Assembly: GCA_021613335.1 (NCBI GenBank)
Contig: JAJTWR010000311.1
Location: 1,437,881-1,501,880 of the forward strand
Direction of reading: 5' to 3'
Source: Whitmania pigra
Taxonomy: Eukaryota; Annelida; Clitellata; Hirudinida; Haemopidae
Length of the DNA: 64,000 nucleotides
Of the stretch, positions 55,676 to 64,000 are shown in pieces. The translations under genes were made by a program, and so were the position numbers. The notes beneath the pieces are model-generated. The model worked only from the letters and a program-made list of their open reading frames with translations. It had not been told where the DNA came from and did not search any database. Every line of letters starts with the position of its first letter. The first letter of the stretch is position 1.

Positions 55676-56642
55676 CCGTGTTTCACAAAAAACAAGAAAG
55701 TGTCTTACATCAATTTTTGCTCCAAAAGACGCTAGGGCTTATTTTTGGGGGTTGTCTTATATTTTCGTAATCAACGACCCACCAGAACATCTCTTCATGC
55801 CGTACAAATTATTAAGCTACAAGAGGCAAGAAGCATAGTTTTAATCATTTATTAAATTAATTAATATTTTACAAGAATGTTAGAAAATGCCACAGTTAGA
55901 GTATTTTTTTAAATTAGTCAAATACGTTCAAGTGAACTTCTTCTGGAGCATCATTCAAAATCTCCAAACTCTGAATTCCTGCCTGAATTTCTTGTGAATC
56001 CATTTTCCCCTGAACCATTAGTCTCAATCTCTCACGTTTAGCAAGAGAACTTCATGTTCACGTACTCTGCCGTGTTGGCAACACAACGGCCAGTGATTTG
56101 ATTTTGTCAGTGACAGTGAATTCTTAGCCCAAATCACAATATCTCGCAAGTTAGGCTTCACAGAGTTTCTGATCCACACTTGTACTTCTTAATATTTCGC
56201 TCGTCTAACTGTTAACTGAGGTCATCATACTATGCTCGCCATTTGAAGATCATTCTGATATTCAACTTATTTTCTTTACATAAAGATGTAAAGTTCTTGT
56301 TCAGTGAGACTTCCATGTTTCCTGTTTTATATTCAATAGAATAGCTTTTTCTTTTTGCATTCATCTTGTCGAAATAAGGTAATGTCGAAGTAACTACTAA
56401 TGATTATAATAAATCTGTTACACATTCGATGCATTGAAGTAAAGATATTCACAAACACAACCCGATACAAATGTGTTCGTATTGGTTGTCTGCGTACCAA
56501 CTTACATTTTACATGCAAATACTACTATTATATTAGTATTTCACTAAAACTTTACTGCTATTAAATAAATGGCTTATAATACAACTTATTGTTGTGTTGC
56601 AACAGACCGCAATTACTAAGGCTTATTTTCGTGGAAACATGG
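55676..56642. mobile_element. TA-flanked DNA transposon remnant
   Basis: Left end CCGTGTTTCACAAAAAACAA and right end (reverse complement) CCATGTTTCCACGAAAATAA form imperfect inverted repeats flanked by TA dinucleotides (55674-55675, 56643-56644). This fits a Tc1/mariner-superfamily or pogo-like insertion. The internal GGGCTTATTTTTGGGGG motif near 55755 resembles a terminus found widely in animal interspersed repeats (from memory). Minus-strand text near 55940-56010 translates to MDSQEIQAGIQSLEILNDAP, possibly a host or transposase fragment. No intact transposase. Superfamily is inference. Confidence 0.55.
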
Positions 56643-58235
56643 TAATAATAGAAATAATGATAACAACAATAATAACAATAATAATAACGTAATAACAGAA
56701 ATAATAATAATAATAATTTTCTGTGGACACGCTCTACTGATCCGTAGCAATCCATGCCTGCTGAAAGGCAGACACATCGTGCAGAGATTAAAAATCTGTG
56801 GCTAAATTTGGAACCAATGAATGCGATTTGTCGGTGCTTTGAATTTGCTATTACTGTTACTATTACTATTACTATAATATTAATATTACTATTATCATTT
56901 ATGATCATATCTTGGTATTAATATTACTATTATCATTGATGATCATATCTTCATATTAATATTACTATTATCATTTATGATCATATCTTCATATTAATAT
57001 TACTATTATCATTTATGATCATATCTTGGTATTAATATTACTATTATCCTTGATGATCATATCTTGATATGATATGACGCGTATTTATGTTGCATTTTTA
57101 ACATTTATGGCAATTTTATTAAGTTATTGAATAAGTAAATAGACATTGAACAGGCAATCCCGAATGTATAGATATATTTATTATAATTCATATAAGTTGA
57201 TTAACATTGAAATGTTTTTAATCAGTGACGAGCAGTTGTTGGGCGGCGTATTATTTGCTGTTGGATTTGTTTGTTGCTTTAATAAATATTAATATTAATT
57301 TATTTACAAACTGTAGATAGAATTTCAACTTAAATCTTAAAGTTGGCAGTTGCATATCAATATCTTGAACAAGCCAAACACATTTACAAGTTAAATATTG
57401 TTAACAAAGTTCTAGGGCACATATTCCTCAATATTATTTTGATTAATAAGTCTATTTTATGTGCACCTAAATAACAACAAATATTAAACATTAAAATATT
57501 AAACAACAGAGCAACAGTTCCAATCTGTCGAACGAATGCAGTGACTTATCAATCTATTTCAAGCTCCAATATTCACATGAAATTTGATTTAGATATTTGA
57601 TCAGCAGATTTAAATATTTAGTAACATTACAATTAAATATTAATTATTATTATTATTATTGCATCACAATGTTTAAATTTAATTATTAATTAAGTTTAAA
57701 TCTGTTCAACACATCTTCCAAAAAATCCATATTTTCTCATAAAAGTCAAAATATGAATAAAAACCATCCCATAATCAAAAGGAATTGTTCAAAATATTTG
57801 ACAAATGGTTGATAAATGAAGCATCATATTTGTTCGATATGGTCACGGCAGATCAATAAGCCGTTGAATCGTTCATGAGTGGAGCAGGTATTAACCCTGC
57901 ATTCCTACCTGGTGCCACATTTTCTCTCTGTGCTTTCTAATCAGTGAGTTGTTCGGATAAAATTTTCAATTTAAAGCTAAGTTATATTTGTATATTCATT
58001 ATAACATAATTAAACAATTTATTTTATTAATATCCATTAATAAAACTTGATTTAGAAAACTTTTGTAAATTATTGTTTTTAAATAATTATGTCAATTTTG
58101 TCAATTTTTTGTTAATAATTAAGTTTATTAAAAACTTAACTAATAATTTGTTCAATTTGCTTTGTAATGTAAATCAGTTATTTTTTGAGTTTAGGCCTTT
58201 ATTACTTTCATTGAGAAGCAAAACATCAGACGAAG
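56643..58235. other. Intergenic with 38-bp tandem repeat
   Basis: AT-rich with AAT runs near 56650-56715 and the 38-bp repeat at 56879-57068. The rest up to the start of the gene at 58236 shows no coding signal and should contain its promoter. Confidence 0.45.
56879..57068. repeat. 38-bp tandem repeat, five units
   Basis: Five head-to-tail 38-mers beginning ATTAATATTACTATTATC and containing TGATCATATC; units differ by one to three bases. Each carries the palindrome TGATCA. Confidence 0.93.
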
Positions 58236-60877
58236 ATGACCAACAGTACATCTAACGATCTTAATAACACATCGCACAATGTCGACCTTTGTTGCAAGGG
58301 TCAGAGGGCAGCCAGGTACTTTGACCCGAGGGGTGCCGCCTTTTATATAGTCGCTGTGATGCTCGTCTACAGTATCTCCATCGTTGCCCTCATCATGTCA
58401 AGGATAAAGAGAAAACATGTCAAGTTATTGGAGGACAGAGAAATCCACAAATATCTTAGAGAGTTTCAGGTAAAATACTATTTTGTTGACTGGTTATTAA
58501 AGATCGTCACTTTTATTTTTTGTCAAAATTATAATAGTACATTATAACATATTTTGGAAAAGCATTTACAATTCATTTACATATGTGCAATAAGATTTTT
58601 AGACAGATATCTATCTGTTGATAAATTTATTTGAATCCCATTTGATGACATTTTCAAATAAATGACCAATAAAACTAAACACTAAAAGTCAACAAAAACC
58701 ATGGTCAAAAATAACTATTCGATTAATAAAACTTTATAATGTATCCATAAGGTGGTCAAAGAGAAATCAACAAGAGACAGCTATCATGACATGAAGAAGG
58801 CCATCATGGCACGACTGACCAACACCAAGGACCACAAGTCCCCCTCATCGAGTTCTTCCGTCAACAGTCAAGCATCTTCCTGCGCCTCTCTGACAACCAT
58901 GACATCCTCATGTGCAGCTATGGGAAAATCTGTATTTCCCCTGCTCAACGTGGCTTACTCCTTCCATACAGCAAACTGGAACTGTGGATGTCCCCAGGAA
59001 TCTTGCTCTCACAAGTTGGAGAATTTTATTTAATTTTAATTTATTTTAATATTTCATTACTTAATGCTACAGTTTATTTGAATATTATGATAAGCTTTAA
59101 AAAATTTATTAAATTCGTACCATCACCATCATTGTTTTATTTCAAACTACAAGAAATATAAATAATTAAATTTGTAAGGAGAATAATTATTTGATAAATT
59201 ACATGCATTTACCTTCTTAATTATTAAAATATCGATTATATTTGGTGTCTGCTATGTTCTGCTTGAGTTCATGAAAGTGCAACTTTAAGGCATTTTTGTA
59301 CGCAAACGAACGGACGTTATTAAAAAATGATTATTTGAATACTGAAATCAAATGTAAGCTGCAAAATACTCATAATTGTGATTCATTCTTCGCCATTAAA
59401 AAATTAACCTTCATCTAGAATTCGTCGAAATCCATCCTGGCATTCCGGGGAGACCTTTTTCCACTCGAGTCACGTGACCAAGCAAACGATCGGATCTGGA
59501 ATTGGCACTCCAACGCTGGCCACTGTCATGGAGTGCTACGATGGAGAGCGGGAGACGAGATTTGGCTTCGACTTTGATTTGAGGAAACATTCTCTTCCTT
59601 CTGAGGACGAGGAATTCATGAATGTTTCACAAAAAATCAAACAATCTCATGACGGGCAGTCCAAAGAAGCAATTACATTAAAAAATACTTTTGCATTTGA
59701 TTTTGGGGGAACCCCATTTGAGTCTAAGAAGGCGCAGAAACATCTTCCACAGGTCGAAAAGTTGAGAAAGGAAAAGAGAGTAAAGGAAGTCAAACGATCT
59801 TGCAAGAAGGAGACGATAATTGGTGATGAACAGAAGATCAACTGGGTGGAAGTGAGTGAATCTGAGGTGAAATATGAAGCCATTCTCACGTCCACCACCA
59901 CATCACGAAACCTAAAATTACCAGATGATAATTCTGTCAAAATTCTGGCATCTCAGAAACCCCCAGAAGCAACGAAAGGATTCTTCCTCAAAACTTCCTC
60001 TGTTACCAAAACCCTTTCGCCACAAGATTTCTCCAGTTTTTCATCTGAGAATCCGCTGAAGATTACTGATAGTTTCGACAGTCCTGTCGTAGAAACCAAA
60101 CCACTTTCAGCTCTTCAAATCAACATAAACTCAAAAGAATCCCTCGTTGGAGGAAGAATACATGACAAGGACAAAATCAAGCTTGAAATACGTTCTGCAG
60201 TTGAAACCGAGAAAAAAAGTCCGTTGATTTTAAGACGGCAAGACAAATGTTTGCAATCGACCGAAGATATTTTTAACAACAATGACAATGGCACAACATG
60301 TGATCCAATTTACCCAGCTACATCACGTGCAATTGAATCAACTGAAACTCAATCAACTCAAGCAACTGAAGCAAACACTTGCTCCTCCAATGGAAACCGA
60401 GGTTGCGAGCATACCGTAATCAACCAACCACAAAACATTTTTAGAGCATCAACGTTTTCACCAGCCATATTCCATTTTGACGAAAATCCACCTTCAAACT
60501 TCGGAAATAAAATTGAGTCCTTCTTCTGCGAACAAGACACGAAACTGAAAGCTGCAAAACTTTGCCAACCTTTCAAAAGATCTGAAGACGAAGCAGATCT
60601 GGATGGTTTCAACATGGCAAGGTTTGAGAAAATGTTCCTTTCAAAGGGTAGCATTAAATTTGCAGACGACAACGAAGAAACGAAGACTTCAGAAACAAAA
60701 GAACTGCTAGAAAGAGATGAAGAATCAGAAGCGGGAAAGAAGAGAAATGAAAATCGTGGAAGCAGAAAAAGGAAGGACAGCGTTTGGCGGAAGAGGTTGT
60801 TGTCTTCTAATGACTTCTCAAGCGATGATCCAAAAGATTATGAAGATTCGAGGTTTAGTTACGATGAGGATATGTAA
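58236..60877 (+). CDS. Single-pass membrane protein, KCNE-like head with long acidic tail
   Basis: Three exons: 58236-58469, 58752-59014, 59419-60877; 651 residues. The extracellular N terminus has NST and NNTS sequons and a CC pair. It is followed by YFDPRGAAFYIVAVMLVYSI and SIVALIMSRIKRK, a single span preceded by DPR and followed by a basic stop. KCNE potassium-channel accessory subunits have a similar length of ectodomain and a DPR-like motif next to one span, but the resemblance is short. KCNE proteins are about 100-170 residues, whereas here the tail is about 580 residues, Ser-rich near the membrane, then charged, ending in RKRKDSVWRKRLLSSNDFSS and acidic residues. The exon 2 donor (CACAA|GTTGGA) is weak but is the only one that keeps frame. 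Kinase sites are plentiful. Function is unassigned. Confidence 0.7.
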
Positions 60878-61506
60878 TCCAAACAAATTTTTTGAAGTGA
60901 ATTTTCCAAGTGAAGTGAGCTTTAAGTGTAAGGATATAGTATCGATTAGAGTTTATGTTATGCCCACTGCATTTTAAATGTTTATTCTGAATTATTTATG
61001 AGTTTATATTGATTAAACTGCTAAATACGCGAACAGCTTGAAAATACTCTACCCATGAAATGATTCCGACCAATATAATCGGTTCACAATCAAAATAAAT
61101 TTATCTTTCGTAAATAAAATATTCCGACATCATGTAAAATTTCTAAACTACTCCATATTTGCCGATTCTATGTAAATTTATTAAAATGTGATGATAATAT
61201 TTTCTGAATTTTTCACAAAAATAAATATCTAATAAATAGATAAAATAATTGAGTGTAACAAATGATTATTTAGAATTATTTTAAATTACGTCACTAAATT
61301 ATTCCTAAACATAACTTTTTTTAAAATCTGGTTGATGCTTCGGTGACGACGTTATTTGTTTTTCAAATGGTGCGTTGTAGTTTACGTTCGAATATTTTCT
61401 GGGTCTGAAAATAAAGCTTCGATAAAATTCAATGGATAGTCAAACTGCGTACTGACATAAAACATATTTAGTAAATACTAGGATTTAATCAACTGAAATT
61501 ATTAAT
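60878..61506. other. Spacer between membrane-protein gene and BAG1-like gene
   Basis: 3' UTR of the upstream gene and promoter of the BAG1-like gene. No other exon is seen, and TFIIA N-terminal coding was searched for here and not found. Confidence 0.5.
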
Positions 61507-63109
61507 ATGGCGGCCGATGGGGTGCAGGAGATTAAATTAACTTTAGTTAGAGGTTGGATTGCACTTGCTTGTTAATTGATTATCATTATTACAGTTAGCA
61601 ATTTCATTTTTTTTCACAAATAATTTCAAGTTTAATGAATTCATCATTGATGTAACCAAATTATTAAAGTATTATTAAAATGTCAATATTTTAGCCGACA
61701 AAACTTATCCCATAAATTTGCATTTATCTGAATGTGAAATTGGAGGCACGATATGTGTTCGCCATGTCGCAGAAGAAATTGAAAGATTAACGAAAATAAA
61801 AAGATCTAATCAACGAATTATATTTAATGGTCAGTTAATTTAATTGTTGTGTGTGATTTATAGTTTTAATTAACATTTTTATTTATTTTCTTTAGGAGTC
61901 TTATGATCTTAGACCAATATTGGTATCATATTGTGCTTAAATGCAGCCTAAAATTATCAATTTTAAAATTGATTATTCTCGTCTTGCTGGATAATTAATG
62001 ATGTAATTGACAAGTTAATTAAATTTTTGTTGTAAACGAATAATGTTTTCAGGAAGAGAGCTTTGTGATGACAACTGCACTTTGTCCATTCTCGGAATAA
62101 GAGACGGCTGCCACATACATATCTTGAAAAAGAAGGTTCATAATATAAATAGAAATTTAATTGGCTTTCATATGATTAATATTTAAAATTATTTAAATTA
62201 TATTGATTTATTTTAAATATAACCTTAATTTAGTATATACATATCGCGCCTACAGTACGACCCAGACAAGTTTAAGCCCGAATACAGATTAGATATTTTG
62301 GAAAAGGAACTGAGAAATCAAGACAAACACTTAAATTGTTTGATACATAGATTTGATGTCATGCAGAAGGTTAAAATTTATTTTGAACATATCTTCCATG
62401 TTGTTGTCATTTAATAATATAACTTACTTTTAATCATGTTAACTGAATTATATCATTTTAGGACATCGTACCATGTATGTGTAGCTGCGACAGCATTATG
62501 GAGTTAATGTGCAGTGCCCAGGAGTGCCAGAATACTTACGGGCAGCTTGAAGAAAAACTAAATGCTGTGGAGACGGAAGATGAATTTCTGGTAAAGAGAA
62601 AGCAGAAGTTGCTCTGCAGGATACAAGTAGGTCAAGTTAGAACAGTTCTGAATTGGCTCTTAATGTTCTCAAACTGTTTCTGATTAAAATCACTTTTGAC
62701 TGTCAAACAGACATGAAGTTAAACAATGTATTTAATCCGATGTTCATTGTTTTATATTTACATGATATTATACTTTTTATTTGTTAGCAATGTATATTAG
62801 GTCTTTTGTTAGACTCAACTTTAAAGAATTAGAAAATTTTACTTTCGACACTGATTGAAATAAGGCCACGCACTGTCATCAAAACATGCCTTGGCGAAAA
62901 TCAAGCGGCAGGCACTCGAGAGACACCAACTTTCCTAGAATAACGAAATCAAATTCGTTTATATCAAAATTATCAGAATTGTACTGCATATCACAATATC
63001 ATGAAATGTTGCTTAATAACATTGCTATATTTAATTTCAGACCAAGTTGAGGTGCAACGAAAACATGTTAATAGCCGTTAATGATGTCATTGTTCGCATG
63101 AATTTTTGA
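61507..63109 (+). CDS. BAG1: BAG1-like cochaperone (UBL plus BAG)
   Basis: Six exons: 61507-61552, 61695-61829, 62053-62135, 62256-62369, 62462-62626, 63041-63109; 203 residues. An N-terminal ubiquitin-like domain (about 6-88) has the diagnostic end QRIIFNGRELCDDNCTLSIL then GIRDGCHIHIL. This parallels human BAG1 (KLIFKGKSL...LGIQDGC). The C-terminal half is helical and charged (ILEKELRNQDKHLNCLIHRF, then TEDEFLVKRKQKLLCRIQ, then IAVNDVIVRM) and fits a diverged BAG domain, which binds the HSP70 nucleotide-binding domain and promotes nucleotide exchange. BAG1 couples HSP70 clients to the proteasome through its UBL domain. Conservation in the BAG half is weak, so another UBL-BAG protein is possible. 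The downstream TFIIA exon begins only about 300 bp after the stop. Confidence 0.8.
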
Positions 63110-63407
63110 TTGGAAACGAGTCCCTCTTCCATACTTAACACAACATTATTATTTTGATTAGAATAGAAATACTTTTATAAAAACATTTCGCATTGTTGTT
63201 CATTATTCAAATATTTTAAACGTTCTTAAATAAACATATAGAAAAAGTTAAGACAGTTACTAACTATACTAGCGAGCAGTGTTAATTCTAGTAACTATAA
63301 CTGTAATTGAAAACTGATAACTGATGAAAACAAAAAGCAATTAGCTCTATAACTATAACTGACAGCACTAAAATAACTGCATTTTTAAAACATTAACTAA
63401 TTTGCAG
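63110..63407. other. Short spacer BAG1-like to TFIIA exon
   Basis: 298 bp of AT-rich DNA with CTATAACTATAACTG-like imperfect repeats near 63290-63360. It holds either a TFIIA intron end or an intergenic region. No exon is visible. Confidence 0.5.
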
Positions 63408-63830
63408 AATGTGAGATTAGCACCTCCTAATCCTCACATGACGCGGAGGATAAGACAGCTTGATGGTCCATCGGACGTCGAATTTATGGATGACGACGAT
63501 GATGATGATGACGACGACGACGAATTTGACGAACAGATAGCGTCATTTCTCCGCAAGGACAAGGATGGAGATAATAATAATAACAATTACGGCCTTGTTG
63601 AACACGATGATGATGATGACGAAGATGAAACGCATGACCTCGATGGCATCGATGCTCCGACACTGGACGATTACGAAGAGATTTTCGATTGCGATAATGT
63701 CATCTTCTGCCAGTTTGCTAAAGTCAACAAAACAGGACGCAACTTCAAGCTCGACCTGAAAGCAGGCGTCTTCTCACTAAAAGGCAAGGAGCACGTATTT
63801 GGAGTGGCCAGGGGTGAAGCGCATATGTGA
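63408..63830 (+). CDS. GTF2A1: TFIIA large subunit, beta-half exon
   Basis: A final exon beginning after a TTTGCAG acceptor; 140 residues to the stop. The C terminus EEIFDCDNVIFCQFAKVNKT, then GRNFKLDLKAGVFSLKGKEH, matches the beta-barrel region of TFIIA alpha/beta (human QELFDTENVVVCQYDKI...FHLKDGIMNL). TFIIA binds TBP and stabilises it on the TATA box. Two acidic runs (about residues 29-42 and 67-76 of the exon) correspond to the acidic linker. RQLDGPSD at residues 16-23 matches the Taspase-1 cleavage consensus Q-[FILV]-D-G, as in human TFIIA (QVDG). The alpha half (N-terminal helical bundle) was not found upstream in this window, so the model is partial. AATAAA at 63866-63871 is the poly(A) signal. 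First in-frame Met is residue 11. Confidence 0.88.
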   Translation, partial: NVRLAPPNPHMTRRIRQLDGPSDVEFMDDDDDDDDDDDEFDEQIASFLRKDKDGDNNNNNYGLVEHDDDDDEDETHDLDGIDAPTLDDYEEIFDCDNVIFCQFAKVNKTGRNFKLDLKAGVFSLKGKEHVFGVARGEAHM

Positions 63831-64000
63831 GTGGCTGGGTAATAGACACTTTTGTGTAAATATTTAATAAAACCTGTTCAAAAGCAAAATCGTTTTCTTT
63901 TATTTCTTTCAATCCTATTTTAACACCTAGTAAGTAACTTCTTAAAAAAATTTATAAAAATTACCCTAGCAGCACCAGAGGGCGGGCCTAGCCTATATAA
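63831..64000. terminator. TFIIA 3' UTR with poly(A) signal
   Basis: AATAAA at 63866-63871 lies about 36 bases after the stop codon, followed by T-rich sequence near 63894-63910, the usual layout of a cleavage site. Nothing else is recognised to the window end. Confidence 0.6.

Overview
This is a metazoan nuclear window. Genes are split by many short GT-AG introns, intergenic DNA is AT-rich with long (AAT)n microsatellites, and several proteins are animal housekeeping families. The species is not identifiable from the sequence; an invertebrate (possibly lophotrochozoan) is a guess. All exon models were built by hand from splice sites, reading frame and remembered family sequences. Every multi-exon model except the two truncated ones sums to a multiple of three.

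Layout. 0.9-1.9 kb: dead non-LTR retrotransposon (+). 2.1-4.6 kb: tandem duplicate of an intronless A20/AN1 zinc-finger gene (-). 5.4-9.0 kb: last three exons of an unassigned single-pass membrane protein (+), with a hAT remnant in an intron. 10.3-14.6 kb: SRRM1 (+), whose fourth intron carries a tandem array of box C/D snoRNAs. 15.0-16.4 kb: a claudin/PMP22-like four-span protein (+). 17.6-18.6 kb: ARL5 (-), divergent from 19.2-29.5 kb ANKRD28-type PP6 ankyrin subunit (+, 27 exons).

31.5-54.7 kb is the most unusual part: a cluster of related four-span membrane protein genes with Pro- or Cys-rich tails (A on +, B, C and E on -) and a fifth gene (D, -) that keeps the Cys-rich tail but has no membrane spans. 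A, B, C and E share phase-0 intron positions around TM2 and TM3, so they are paralogues. Gene E contains an inverted duplication flanking exons 2-4. 35.4-37.6 kb holds a decayed LINE interrupted by a hAT MITE with an 8-bp target duplication.

55.7-57.1 kb has a TA-flanked DNA transposon remnant and a 38-bp tandem repeat. 58.2-60.9 kb: a single-pass, weakly KCNE-like protein with a long acidic tail (+). 61.5-63.1 kb: BAG1-like cochaperone (+). 63.4-63.8 kb: the exon for the beta half of TFIIA large subunit, starting just before its Taspase-1-type site; the alpha-half exons were not found.

The two leading discoveries are the SRRM1 intronic snoRNA array (five intact and two decayed copies, all with the same guide to a conserved 18S rRNA segment) and the four-span/Cys-rich gene cluster.
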